Shown here one piece after another: positions 15,360-24,217 of a stretch of DNA of 33,853 bases. Location of the stretch: the NCBI GenBank assembly GCA_903930675.1, contig CAIYZJ010000013.1, positions 1 to 33,853 on the forward strand, given 5' to 3'. Both the position numbers and the translations under genes were made by a program. Source of the DNA: an uncultured Hyphomicrobiales bacterium (GTDB lineage Bacteria > Pseudomonadota > Alphaproteobacteria > Rhizobiales > Beijerinckiaceae). Below the pieces are notes generated by a model that saw only the letters and a list, made by a program, of their open reading frames with translations, ran no database searches and had not been told where the DNA came from. The first letter of the stretch is position 1; the number at the start of each line of letters is the position of its first letter.

Positions 15360-17402
15360 CTATTCAGGCACCACCGCAGTGGCTTCGATTTCCACCAGTG
15401 CTTTGGTTTCCACCAGACGCACGACCTGCACAAGGGCCATGGCAGGATAATGCTTGCCGATCACATCCCGATAGGCTTTGCCGATCGCGCGCAATTGGCC
15501 GAGATAATCCCCGATATCGGTGACATACCATGTCAACCGCATCAGATGACGCGGTTCGGCCCCGCCGACCGCCAGAATATCGACGATGTTCTGCAAAGCC
15601 TGACGGGTTTGTTCGACCAGCCCTTCTGGGAACTGTTCCTTGGCATCCCAACCGACCACCCCGCCGGTCATGATCAGGCGGCCCTTGGCCATCATGCCGT
15701 TGGAATAGCCTTGCGGACGCGGCCAGCCTTTGGGCAGCAGCGAGATCGGTTCGACGTCCGGCAACACCTCGTCCCCCGCCCGAGTGCCCTGTGCGCGCTG
15801 GCGCAGCACAAAGCGTTGCAACTTGCCGGTTTCGGTCCGCGGCAAATGATCGACAAATTCGATCTCGCGCGGATATTTGTAAGGCGCGATATCGGCTTTG
15901 ACATAGTCTTGCAGGGTCTTGACCATCGCGCCATCGCCGGCAATGCCGGGCTTCAACACGATATAGGCTTTGACCACCATGCCGCGTTCGTCATCGGGCG
16001 CACCGACCACGCCGCATTCGGCCACGGCGGGATGGGTCAGCAACGAGGCTTCGACCTCGGGACCTGCGATGTTGTAGCCCGAGGAGACGATCATGTCGTC
16101 CGAACGCGCTTGATACCAGAAATAGCCGTCCTCGTCCTGCATGAAGCTGTCGCCCGTCATGTTCCAGCCATTGCGGACATAATTGGACTGGCGCGGATCA
16201 TCGAGATAGCGGCAACCGGTCGGTCCGCGCACCGCCAGCAGGCCGATGGTGCCGCGCGGCACGTCCTGCCCGTCGCCGTCCACCACCTTGGCCTCGTAAC
16301 CGGGCACGACAAGGCCCGTCGAGCCCGCACGGATTTTGTCATGCGGCGCGCCGATGAAAATATGCAGCATTTCGGTGGCCCCGATGCCGTCCATCAAGGA
16401 CATGCCGGTTGCCTTGTGCCAAGCGTCAAAGGTCGCCAGCGGCAAATGCTCGCCCGCCGAGACGCACAGGCGCAAGGAGGAGATGTCATGTTCGGACAGT
16501 TTGCCCAGCATGGCCCGATAGGCGGTGGGCGCGGTAAAGCACACAGTCGCCTTGAAGCGGGCAATGGCAGCCATCAGCGCATCGGGCGGGGTCTTGTCGA
16601 GCATGACGAAGGCGGCACCGATCCTGAGCGGAAACAGCACCAGACCGCCCAGCCCGAAGGTAAAGGCCAGCGGCGGCGAGCCGATAAACACATCCGAAGC
16701 CTGCGCCTTCAGCACCTGCGCGCCGTAGCAATCGCAAATCGCCAGCAAATCGCGGTGATAATGCATCGTGCCCTTGGGCTCGCCCGTGGTGCCGGAGGTA
16801 AAACCGATCAGGCAGACATCATCACGCGAGGTATCGACTGCCTGAAAATCCGGCAGGGCCTTGGCCATCAGGCTTTCAAGCGCATCGTCGCCATCATGCC
16901 CCCATGTCACGATGGTTTCGAGATCGGGACACAAAGCCTTGGCGGCTTCCAGTTCGCCGACCAGCCCATGATCGCACAAAGCCAGATGGATTTTGGCCTT
17001 TTTGATCGGATAGCTCAATTCCTTGGCCCGCAGCATCGGCATGGTTGCCACCACGATGCCACCGGCCTTGATGATCGCCAGATAGGCCGCCACCAGCATC
17101 GGCGTATTGGCCGAACGCAACAACACGCGATGCCCGCTTTTCATGCCGAAGGTCTGTGTCAGCACATTGGCGATGCGGTTGACCTGTGCGGCCAGCTCCC
17201 GATAGGTCCACCGGCCCTGATCCGACAGGATGCACGGCGCATCTCCCTTGCCCTGCTCCACCCAGTGATCCAGCAATTCACTGACCACGTTCAAACGGTC
17301 GGGATAGGCAAGACCGGCCTGTTCGAGCCGGAAATCCGGCATCATCCCGGGCTCTGGCAGGTTATCGCGGGCAAAACTGTCAAGATGCGCTGAAAACGTC
17401 AT
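15360..17402 (-). CDS. Aromatic acid-CoA ligase (2-aminobenzoate/benzoate type) fused to a C-terminal RidA domain
   Basis: A 680-residue two-domain protein in one uninterrupted frame. Residues about 1-540 are an ANL-superfamily ligase of the benzoate/2-aminobenzoate-CoA ligase group: P-loop GFTSGTTGEPKG, DGIGATEM (A5), WNMTGDSFMQDEDGYFWYQARSDDMI (A7) and the A10 lysine in RTETGKLQRF. Ligases of this group are about 540 aa. Residues about 550-680 are a RidA/YjgF domain, with the catalytic Arg at 662 (VVRLVETKALVEIEA) retained. RidA hydrolyses reactive enamines and imines. The fusion suggests that the acyl-CoA route yields an enamine intermediate, as the aminobenzoyl-CoA pathway would. GGAG lies 7 nt before ATG 17402, 18 nt after the acyl-CoA dehydrogenase stop. 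The substrate is inferred, not proven. Confidence 0.88.
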   Translation of the reverse strand: MTFSAHLDSFARDNLPEPGMMPDFRLEQAGLAYPDRLNVVSELLDHWVEQGKGDAPCILSDQGRWTYRELAAQVNRIANVLTQTFGMKSGHRVLLRSANTPMLVAAYLAIIKAGGIVVATMPMLRAKELSYPIKKAKIHLALCDHGLVGELEAAKALCPDLETIVTWGHDGDDALESLMAKALPDFQAVDTSRDDVCLIGFTSGTTGEPKGTMHYHRDLLAICDCYGAQVLKAQASDVFIGSPPLAFTFGLGGLVLFPLRIGAAFVMLDKTPPDALMAAIARFKATVCFTAPTAYRAMLGKLSEHDISSLRLCVSAGEHLPLATFDAWHKATGMSLMDGIGATEMLHIFIGAPHDKIRAGSTGLVVPGYEAKVVDGDGQDVPRGTIGLLAVRGPTGCRYLDDPRQSNYVRNGWNMTGDSFMQDEDGYFWYQARSDDMIVSSGYNIAGPEVEASLLTHPAVAECGVVGAPDDERGMVVKAYIVLKPGIAGDGAMVKTLQDYVKADIAPYKYPREIEFVDHLPRTETGKLQRFVLRQRAQGTRAGDEVLPDVEPISLLPKGWPRPQGYSNGMMAKGRLIMTGGVVGWDAKEQFPEGLVEQTRQALQNIVDILAVGGAEPRHLMRLTWYVTDIGDYLGQLRAIGKAYRDVIGKHYPAMALVQVVRLVETKALVEIEATAVVPE

Positions 17403-17420
17403 GAGCGGGCTCCGAACAGG

Positions 17421-18599
17421 TTAGGCTTGTGGGCCGTGTTGACGCAAAATCTCGCGGGCGATGATCAATTTCTGGACCTCGGTCGCCCCCTCGTAAATCC
17501 GCAAGGCGCGGATGTCGCGATACAGCATCTCGACCCGCATGCCCGAGCGCACACCGAGACCGCCGAACAGTTGCACCGCTTTGTCGATCACGACTTGGGC
17601 ATGCTCTGTTGCGACCATTTTGGCCATGGCCGCCTCGCGGGTGATGCGTTCGGCGCCATTGTCCTTGGCCCATGCGGCGCGATAGACCAGCAAGGCGGCA
17701 GCATCCACATCGGTCGCCATTTCGGCCAGCGAGGCTTGGGCGAGCGGCAAAGCCGCCATGGGTTGACCGAACAAATGGCGGGTACTGACCCGCTCCATGG
17801 CTTCATCCAAAGCCCGTCGGGCAAAACCCAAGGCCGCCGCCCCCACGGTGGAACGGAACACATCGAGTGTGGCCATCGCGATCTTGAACCCTTCGCCGCC
17901 TTTGCCGATCTGGTTGGCCCGCGGGATCCGGCAATCATGGAAGCGCAAGCGTGCCAGCGGATGCGGGGCAATCACGTCGATCCGCTCGGCAATCTCCAGC
18001 CCTTCGGTATCGGCAGGCACGATGAAGGCCGACAGGCCGCGCGCGCCGGGGGCTTCGCCGGTGCGCGCGAACACGACGTAGAAATCGGCAATGCCGCCGT
18101 TGGAAATCCACATCTTCTCGCCATTCAGCCGGACATGGTCCGGCCCGTCCGGTGTGGCCGCGCAAGCAAGGGCTGCCACATCGGAGCCTGCTTCGGTTTC
18201 CGACAATGCAAAAGCCGCCAGACTTTTGCCCGCCACCACATCCGGCAAAAAGCGCTGTTTTTGTTCGTCTGTGCCGAACAGAGTGATCGGGCCGGAGCCC
18301 AAGCCCTGCATCGCAAAGGCAAAATCGGCCAAGCCGTCATGATAGGCCAGCGTCTCGCGCGACAGGCACAGCGAGCGCACATCATAGCCGGTGCCCTGCC
18401 CACCATAGGCGGCGGGAGCGACAGGCTTCAGCCAGCCGTCGCGCCCCAAAGCGGCAACCAGCTTGCGGCAGGAGCCGTCGACATCGTGATGGTCACTGAG
18501 CGCGGCAACGCGCTGTTGCGCCCATGAATCAAGCGATTGGCGCAAGGCCTTGTGTTGCGGGCCGAAAAACGGCCAGTCGAGAAAACTCTGATCCGCCAT
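17421..18599 (-). CDS. Acyl-CoA dehydrogenase
   Basis: A 392-residue FAD-dependent acyl-CoA dehydrogenase with the helical N-domain, central beta-domain ([15 protein letters not shown], then [20 protein letters not shown]) and helical C-domain. The catalytic base is present as Glu370 in [10 protein letters not shown], the MCAD-like position. It would oxidise an alicyclic or linear acyl-CoA at the alpha-beta bond and pass electrons to ETF. The ATG overlaps the crotonase stop by one base (TGATG), with GAGGGGG upstream. It belongs to the SDR-MarR-crotonase-ACAD-ligase-dgoK operon. Its position beside the CoA ligase implies work on the ring-reduced or ring-opened product. Confidence 0.88.
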   Translation of the reverse strand: MADQSFLDWPFFGPQHKALRQSLDSWAQQRVAALSDHHDVDGSCRKLVAALGRDGWLKPVAPAAYGGQGTGYDVRSLCLSRETLAYHDGLADFAFAMQGLGSGPITLFGTDEQKQRFLPDVVAGKSLAAFALSETEAGSDVAALACAATPDGPDHVRLNGEKMWISNGGIADFYVVFARTGEAPGARGLSAFIVPADTEGLEIAERIDVIAPHPLARLRFHDCRIPRANQIGKGGEGFKIAMATLDVFRSTVGAAALGFARRALDEAMERVSTRHLFGQPMAALPLAQASLAEMATDVDAAALLVYRAAWAKDNGAERITREAAMAKMVATEHAQVVIDKAVQLFGGLGVRSGMRVEMLYRDIRALRIYEGATEVQKLIIAREILRQHGPQA

Positions 18600-19432
18600 C
18601 AATCCCCCTCGAACACAGGTTGGCTTTTATTGGCAAAGGCATGGAATGCCCGTGTAAAATCTTCAGTATGCATGCACAAAGCCTGCGCCACCGCTTCGGC
18701 CTCGATGGCATCATCGACCGACATGGCCCATTCCATCTGCATCATGCGCTTGGTCATGGCATGGGCGAAGGTCGGGCCTTCGCTGATCTCGCGGGCCATC
18801 GCCTGTGCTTCCTGCAGCAGGGCCTCGGGCTCGATCAGACGGTTGAGGAAGCCCCAACGCTCGGCCTCCTCGCCACGCAAGATCCGGCCTGTATAGAGCA
18901 ATTCGGAGGCCCGCCCCTGCCCGATAATGCGCGGCAGCATCGCACAGGCTCCCATGTCGCAACCGGCCAAGCCGACGCGGTTGAACAGAAAGGCCGTCTT
19001 GCTCTTGGCGGTGCCGTAGCGCAGATCGGACGCCATGGCGATGATCGCGCCCGCGCCCGCGCAAATGCCGTCAATGGCCGAGATGATCGGCTGCGGACAG
19101 GCGCGCATCAGTTTGACCAATTCACCCGTCATATGGGTAAAGGCCAGCAAGTCCTTGGTATTCATGGCAATCAGCGGCTGGATGATCTCGAACACATCGC
19201 CGCCCGAGCAGAAATTGCCGCCCGCCCCCGTCACCACCACCGCCTTGATCTCGTCATCCTTGTTGAGAGCCTGAAAGAAATCGGCCAATTCGCGATAGGA
19301 TTCAAAGGTCAGCGGGTTTTTCTTGTCGGGTCGATTCAAAGTCACCGTGGCGACTTTGCCGGTCACCGACAGATCGAAATGCGCGGGTTTGAACTGCGAC
19401 AGCGGAAAGGTAACGGCATTGGCAACGCGCAT
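18599..19432 (-). CDS. Enoyl-CoA hydratase/crotonase-family protein without the two crotonase glutamates
   Basis: A 277-residue crotonase-fold protein. The oxyanion-hole motifs are present (FCSGGDVFE and [12 protein letters not shown]). The two catalytic glutamates of crotonase are not: the Glu144 position is Ile130 and the Glu164 position is Arg152 (FLFNRVGL). Instead Asp159 sits in [15 protein letters not shown], in the area where other family members place a catalytic Asp. It is therefore unlikely to be a plain 2-enoyl-CoA hydratase; an isomerase or ring-opening hydrolase role fits the context. The ATG overlaps the MarR stop by one base (TGATG) and GGAG lies 9 nt upstream. Longer upstream in-frame starts run inside the MarR gene and were rejected. 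Confidence 0.82.
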   Translation of the reverse strand: MRVANAVTFPLSQFKPAHFDLSVTGKVATVTLNRPDKKNPLTFESYRELADFFQALNKDDEIKAVVVTGAGGNFCSGGDVFEIIQPLIAMNTKDLLAFTHMTGELVKLMRACPQPIISAIDGICAGAGAIIAMASDLRYGTAKSKTAFLFNRVGLAGCDMGACAMLPRIIGQGRASELLYTGRILRGEEAERWGFLNRLIEPEALLQEAQAMAREISEGPTFAHAMTKRMMQMEWAMSVDDAIEAEAVAQALCMHTEDFTRAFHAFANKSQPVFEGD

Positions 19433-19992
19433 CAGCGTGATCTCCGGCTCGATGGTTTTTTGACAACAGGTGCATCCGCTGCAGCCCCGTGCTGCGACAG
19501 ATCGGCTTGCAAAGAGGCTTTGGTCTTGGCCAGCAATTTCATCAGATTGCCGATGTCCTTGGCATTCAACCCGCCGAACATATTGGCAATCCACGCCTCG
19601 TGCGCCGAAGCCATGTCGCGGAAATTGGCGCGGCCCGTCTCGGTCAGCCGGATCAGCTGGGCACGGCGGTCATGTGCCGAGGTTTGCCGCTCGACATCCC
19701 CCGAAGCCACCAGATGTTCGACAATCAGCGTGACATTGCCGCTCGAGACCATCATGCGCTTGGACACTTCCGACATCATCATGCCGTCGGACGCCCGATA
19801 GAGCTGGGCCATCAGATCGAAGCGCGGCAGCGTCACATCATATTCGGCCCTCAGCCGTGATCTGATCTGCCCCTCGATCATATTGGTGCAGGTCAGCAGG
19901 CGCAGCCACAACCGCAACTCGTCCTGATGGGCGTGGCCCACCTCGGTTCCCGCCGTTTCGGCGTCCAGCAAGGGCGTGGGTTGATCACTCAT
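19432..19992 (-). CDS. MarR-family transcriptional regulator
   Basis: A 186-residue MarR-type winged-helix protein: dimerisation helices at both ends, HTH around residues 70-100 ([24 protein letters not shown]) and a wing with [16 protein letters not shown]. The C-terminal tail is basic (KKPSSRRSR). MarR proteins in aromatic-CoA operons are commonly repressors released by the CoA thioester, which is the likely mode here (inference). The ATG overlaps the SDR stop (ATGA, 19989-19992). The 26-bp palindrome at 20841-20866 upstream of the SDR gene is the obvious candidate operator, implying autoregulation of the operon. Confidence 0.88.
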   Translation of the reverse strand: MSDQPTPLLDAETAGTEVGHAHQDELRLWLRLLTCTNMIEGQIRSRLRAEYDVTLPRFDLMAQLYRASDGMMMSEVSKRMMVSSGNVTLIVEHLVASGDVERQTSAHDRRAQLIRLTETGRANFRDMASAHEAWIANMFGGLNAKDIGNLMKLLAKTKASLQADLSQHGAAADAPVVKKPSSRRSR

Positions 19993-20762
19993 GCGATGCT
20001 TTCTCCGCCATCAACCACCACGCCCTGCCCGTTGATCGCCGAGGCCAGCGGATCGGCCAGCATCACCACGGCAAAGGCCACCTCGGCTGGCTCGACCAGA
20101 CGGCCGAGCGGTTTTTTGGAGACGAATTTGGCCAATACCTCTTCCGGCGTCTGTCCGGTTTTGCGGGCAGTGTCGGCCATGGATTCAAGGATCAGACCGG
20201 TGGCGGTAAAGCCGGGGCAGACGGCATTGACGGTGACGCCCTTTTTGGCCACTTCAAGCGCCAGAGCCCGCGTCAGGCCCAAAATGGCATGTTTGGCCGC
20301 CACATAGGCCGCCACCCCCTGATAGCCCTGCACAGAGGCCGTCGAGCCGATATTGATGATGCGCCCGAAGCCTTTGGCCAGCATGGCGGGCAGCAGCAGG
20401 CGCGACAATTCCGCGGGGGCAGCCAGATGCTGGGCCGTCATGGCGGCAAAAGCGGCCGGGTCCTGTTTGGCAAAAGGCGCCGAAATGGCCGTGCCCGCAT
20501 TGTTGACCAGAATATCGAACTGTTTCCCCGCCATCAGGGCGGCCAGCGCATCGAGATCGGTGACATCGGCGCTGATTTGGTGTTTGGCCGCCCCATTCCG
20601 GACCGCCTCGTCGAGAGAGGCCGCATGGCGGCCCATGATGGTCACCCCGCAGCCGGCTTGGGTCAAAGCCTGCGCAATCGCCAGACCGATCCCGCGGCTG
20701 CCGCCGGTGACCAAGGCAGACAACCCCGCCAAACGCTGTTGTCCCTCACGCTGACCAGACAT
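19989..20762 (-). CDS. Short-chain dehydrogenase/reductase
   Basis: A 257-residue classical SDR: cofactor motif TGGSRGIG near the N-terminus, NNAG, the active-site Ser in INIGSTAS and YVAAK supplying Tyr and Lys, then CPGFTATGL. It is an NAD(P)-dependent alcohol/ketone oxidoreductase, probably acting on a 3-hydroxyacyl-CoA or ring keto intermediate of the pathway. It is the first gene of the operon. I prefer ATG 20762 over the in-frame TTG 20768. The gene begins about 80 nt downstream of the palindromic operator. Confidence 0.87.
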   Translation of the reverse strand: MSGQREGQQRLAGLSALVTGGSRGIGLAIAQALTQAGCGVTIMGRHAASLDEAVRNGAAKHQISADVTDLDALAALMAGKQFDILVNNAGTAISAPFAKQDPAAFAAMTAQHLAAPAELSRLLLPAMLAKGFGRIINIGSTASVQGYQGVAAYVAAKHAILGLTRALALEVAKKGVTVNAVCPGFTATGLILESMADTARKTGQTPEEVLAKFVSKKPLGRLVEPAEVAFAVVMLADPLASAINGQGVVVDGGESIA

Positions 20763-20840
20763 ATCCAAGCCCGCCTTTCAATGCGTTTCTGCCGTCGGAC
20801 AGAACAAGGCACCGGCCTTGCTCAACCCCGTCGACCTCTC

Positions 20841-20866
20841 AAACTATTTTAAGATTAAAGTAGTTT
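20841..20866. promoter_or_regulatory. 26-bp near-perfect palindrome, probable MarR operator
   Basis: AAACTATTTTAA (20841-20852), GA, TTAAAGTAGTTT (20855-20866): the 12-bp arms match as inverted copies at 11 of 12 positions. It is AT-rich within GC-rich sequence and lies 79 bp upstream of the SDR start, the first gene of an operon that encodes a MarR protein. Size and symmetry fit a MarR dimer site. It is an operator by inference, not shown. Confidence 0.65.
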
Positions 20867-20949
20867 TTCCCGAAGGCAAGGACTATCCGTCCCGTAAAAC
20901 CTCCGACCCACAGACCGATCCACAGTCGATCTGACCAAGAGCCGCAGCA

Positions 20950-21747
20950 TCAGGCGGTTTCGTGGGACTTTTTGTGCCACATCAGGGCCAGATTCCAGAC
21001 AATGCACATGGCCAGTGCCAGAAGCAGCGACAGGGTCGCGCCCATCGGCTCGGCGGTCCAGTGCATCACGGTCACCGCCGCGCCAAATCCCAACAGGCCC
21101 GGCAGCGTATGGACCATGGTGACGGCGGAAGCGCGTCCGCCGATCCGCTTGTGCAGGATCACGATCAGACTGCTGAGCACGATCGGAAACGGGGCGGCAT
21201 AGCCGGCAGCCTCCGGCCCCAGCACATAGCCCGCCATCATCACAAAACCGACCAGACACATGACCCCGAAGGCGCGGGCCGGAATTTCCCAGACCGAACG
21301 ATGCCGTACCGCCGGTGCGTCGCCCGCCTCCAAATGGCGGGTCAGCAACGAGGCCAGCCCGAAACAGGCCAGATTGAGCATGACCGCGCCCGCCATGTTC
21401 CATTCGACACAATGGGCCAACCCGATCGAGACAAACCAGACCATCAATGCCACAAGCAGGCAGGGCAACAGTGCGAACCGCTGCGCCATATGGGCATAGG
21501 TGAGCACGAACAGGCCGTTGACCCCGTTGGTGATGATGGTGGCCACCGCACTTTGGGCGATAAAACCCGCGCCGTGGTCCATCGCCAGAAACACATAGGA
21601 CGGGCCTGCCGAAATCGGCAACGTCGCAATCATCGCGCCCAGAAACGGGCCGGAGCGTTCAACCAGAAACGAGGCCGCGACCACGATGCTCATGGTCAGC
21701 AGCATTTTCGCACCGATCATCACGGCCAGCGATGTGCTTATATCCAT
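20950..21747 (-). CDS. Polytopic membrane protein of unknown function
   Basis: A 265-residue, very hydrophobic protein with about 8-9 predicted helices, starting at about residues 8-30 (AVMIGAKMLLTMSIVVAASFL). The second segment has ERSGPFLGAMIATLPISAGPSY, a Gly/Pro-rich region that may be a functional motif. Another motif is PFPIVLSSLIVILHKR near residue 190. I do not recognise the family. It stands between the Mo-hydroxylase operon, which ends at a terminator, and the SDR operon, on the same strand, and probably has its own promoter. A role as a small transporter is possible but unsupported. ATG 21747 was chosen over TTG 21750. Confidence 0.65.
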   Translation of the reverse strand: MDISTSLAVMIGAKMLLTMSIVVAASFLVERSGPFLGAMIATLPISAGPSYVFLAMDHGAGFIAQSAVATIITNGVNGLFVLTYAHMAQRFALLPCLLVALMVWFVSIGLAHCVEWNMAGAVMLNLACFGLASLLTRHLEAGDAPAVRHRSVWEIPARAFGVMCLVGFVMMAGYVLGPEAAGYAAPFPIVLSSLIVILHKRIGGRASAVTMVHTLPGLLGFGAAVTVMHWTAEPMGATLSLLLALAMCIVWNLALMWHKKSHETA

Positions 21748-21845
21748 CAAAAAAGCGACCCCGAATATACGCGAGACTGAAATCTCACTAAATTCAAAAT
21801 CGCGGATGCGTCAGCCCTGCTTTCGCATAGCAGCCGCGCATCCAT

Positions 21846-21874
21846 AAAAAACGGGGCGGTCGATGCCGCCCCGT
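21846..21874 (-). terminator. Rho-independent terminator of the molybdenum hydroxylase operon
   Basis: Read on the minus strand: a 9-bp GC stem ACGGGGCGG / CCGCCCCGT (plus-strand 21851-21859 and 21866-21874) with a 6-nt loop, followed directly by six U residues (plus-strand A-run 21846-21851). It lies just after the large-subunit stop. Confidence 0.85.
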
Positions 21875-21900
21875 CAAACCTGTCAATTGGGCCAATCCGC

Positions 21901-24216
21901 TCAGCCCCGATCGATCAGTTCCACCAGATCCTGCGGTGACAAAGGATGGCTGCCCAACCGCACATGGAAAGGCGACAGAGCATCTTCGATGGCCGAAATG
22001 ACGCAGGCTGCGGCGGGAATCGTGCCGCCTTCGCCTGCCCCCTTCACACCGATCGGATTGCGCGGTGACGGGGATTCCATGTGGACGATCTCGATGCGCG
22101 GCATTTCGGTGGCCAGCGGCAGCAGATATTCGCCGTAATTGGTGGTCTGCGGCTGGCCGTTCTCGTCATAGATCATCCGCTCGAACAGCGCATTGCCGAT
22201 GCCGTGCACCACGCCGCCCCTGATCTGGCCATCGACCAGCATCGGGTTGATCAGCGTGCCGCAATCATGGGCTACGACATAACGCAGGATCTTGACCGCG
22301 CCGGTTTCGATATCCACCTCGACCTCGCACAGATTGGTGCCATTGGCGAAAGTGGTCTGGCGCGCCTCGTAAAAGGCGGTGGCCGACAGGCCGGGCGCAA
22401 TGCCTGCGGGCAAAGGCTGCCCGAAATTGCCGTGCAGCATCAAGGCCAGTTGCCCGAGCGAGACCTGACGGTCGGTTCCGGACACTTTGACAAAGCCGCC
22501 TTCGAGCACCAGATCGGCCTCTTGCGCTTCCAGCACCTGCGAGGCCACCTTGATCGCCTTGGCGCGGGTTTCCACCGCCGCCATATGCACCGAGGAGCCG
22601 CCCGTCACCGCCACGCGGCTGGCAATCGTGCCGATGCCGAGCGGAAACAGCGAGGTATCGCCCGCTTCCACCGTGATGTCCTGCGGGGTGATGCCGAGCT
22701 GGTCGGCGGCAATCTGGGCAAACACGGTTTTGTGGCCCTGCCCCTGTGCCGCAGCCCCTGTCAGCAACAGCACCTTGCCATTGGGCTGCACGCGGATGGT
22801 GGCCCCCTCGTAAGGGGCCAGACCGGTATCTTCGACATAAGAAGCGATGCCCATGCCGATATAGCGGCCTTCGGCGCGCGCTTTGTCCTGACGGGCCTTG
22901 AAATCGGACCCGAATTTGGCGACCGCCAGATCAAGACATTGCACATAATCGCCCGAGTCATAGGACACAGGCGAGCCGTCACGCGCTTTCATACCGGTTT
23001 CATAGGGAAACTGGCTGACTTGAACGAAGGAACGGCGACGGACATCCTCGCGGGAGATCCCCAATTCCCGCGCCACCCGATCGGCCAAACGTTCGAGCAC
23101 GAAACAGGTATTGGGACGCCCCGCCCCGCGCACCGGCGTATTGGGCACCATATTGGTGTAGATCACATCAATGCTGATCTCGAGCGCTTCGAGCGCATAG
23201 GGACCGGGGAAAGACGACATCGACGTCACCGGCAGCACCACGCCGTAGGGCAGATAGGCCCCGTTGTCATGCAGGCAATGGCCGCGCACGCCGAGCATGC
23301 GGCCTTGCGCATCGGCGGCGACTTCCAGCTCCCACAACTGGTCGCGCTGCTGGGTGGTGGCCACGAAATGCTCGCCGCGATCCTCGACCCATTTCAACGC
23401 ACGGCCCAAATGGCGCGCCGCCATCGGGATCGCATAATCTTCGGCATAGACCACCGCTTTGGGGCCGAACCCGCCGCCGACATCGGGGGCTGTCACCCGC
23501 ACCGAGGCCTCGTCCATGCCAAGGCAAAGAGCCAGAGCACGCCGCACCATGTAGGGCGACTGGGTCGAACTCCAGATATCGATCCGGTTGCCCGACGGAT
23601 CGGGCCGCGCCATGACACCGCGACATTCCATCGCATGACAGCCGCCGCGATGCAGCGACAGGCTTTCCTTGAACACATGCGCCGCTTTGGAGAACACGCC
23701 CGCGACATCGCCGAAGCCGCCTTTCAGCGTACCGGCCAGATTGCTTTGCAACGCCTGATTGGCCACGGCCGCGCCCTCATTCAAGGCATGGGCCAGATCG
23801 ACCATCGCAGGCAGCGGATCGTAATCGACCATCACCATCGCGGCCGCATCTTCGGCAACCGCACGGCTTTCGGCCACAACCAGAGCCACCGCCTCGCCGA
23901 CATAATGGACCGAGCCATGGGCCAGCGGGCTTTGGGTCAAGGGGGTTTTGACCATCGGCGCGGGGGCCATCATCGGCATCGGCTTGCGGGCCATCTCGCC
24001 GAGATCGTCGGCCGTCAGCACTGCCACCACACCGGCATGCCCGCGCGCCATCGAGGTATCGATGGCGTTGATCAGGGCATGGGCATGGGGCGAACGCACC
24101 ACCGCCACATGCAGTACGCCGGGCATGGCGATATCATCGAGATACTGGCCGCGTCCGGTGATCAGCTTGGGATCTTCCAGCCGTTTGACAGCGGCTCCGA
24201 AATAACGTGCACCCAT
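21901..24216 (-). CDS. Molybdenum hydroxylase large subunit (xanthine oxidase/form II CoxL-like)
   Basis: A 771-residue Moco-binding subunit beginning with the typical GARYFGAAVKRLEDPKLITGRGQY. The active-site loop reads PVRGAGRPN around residue 359, which is the form II (aldehyde oxidase/hydroxylase) pattern and not the Cys-containing AYRCSFR of true CO dehydrogenase, so CO oxidation is very unlikely. The catalytic Glu is Glu729 in KGAGEGGTIP, and GGGFGPK and GAAAQGQGHKT contribute to Moco binding. The enzyme would hydroxylate an aromatic or N-heteroaromatic ring or oxidise an aldehyde, using water. ATG 24216 has GGGGAG 9 nt upstream and starts 1 nt after the FeS-subunit stop. It is last in the GntR-CoxG-FAD-FeS-Mo series. 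Confidence 0.9.
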   Translation of the reverse strand: MGARYFGAAVKRLEDPKLITGRGQYLDDIAMPGVLHVAVVRSPHAHALINAIDTSMARGHAGVVAVLTADDLGEMARKPMPMMAPAPMVKTPLTQSPLAHGSVHYVGEAVALVVAESRAVAEDAAAMVMVDYDPLPAMVDLAHALNEGAAVANQALQSNLAGTLKGGFGDVAGVFSKAAHVFKESLSLHRGGCHAMECRGVMARPDPSGNRIDIWSSTQSPYMVRRALALCLGMDEASVRVTAPDVGGGFGPKAVVYAEDYAIPMAARHLGRALKWVEDRGEHFVATTQQRDQLWELEVAADAQGRMLGVRGHCLHDNGAYLPYGVVLPVTSMSSFPGPYALEALEISIDVIYTNMVPNTPVRGAGRPNTCFVLERLADRVARELGISREDVRRRSFVQVSQFPYETGMKARDGSPVSYDSGDYVQCLDLAVAKFGSDFKARQDKARAEGRYIGMGIASYVEDTGLAPYEGATIRVQPNGKVLLLTGAAAQGQGHKTVFAQIAADQLGITPQDITVEAGDTSLFPLGIGTIASRVAVTGGSSVHMAAVETRAKAIKVASQVLEAQEADLVLEGGFVKVSGTDRQVSLGQLALMLHGNFGQPLPAGIAPGLSATAFYEARQTTFANGTNLCEVEVDIETGAVKILRYVVAHDCGTLINPMLVDGQIRGGVVHGIGNALFERMIYDENGQPQTTNYGEYLLPLATEMPRIEIVHMESPSPRNPIGVKGAGEGGTIPAAACVISAIEDALSPFHVRLGSHPLSPQDLVELIDRG

Positions 24217-24217
24217 T

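Noticed and set aside
15450-17393. 647-codon plus-strand open frame
   Set aside because: Antisense shadow of the CoA ligase-RidA gene, with an unnatural His/Gln/Arg-rich composition and no recognisable domain.
20911-20933. Terminator hairpin after the unknown membrane protein gene
   Set aside because: The inverted repeat is short with a mismatch and there is no U-run, so a terminator call is not supported.
21901-24216. True carbon monoxide dehydrogenase (coxL)
   Set aside because: The active-site loop is VRGAGR (form II) without the Cys of form I CODH, so the Cox-like layout reflects family ancestry rather than CO oxidation.
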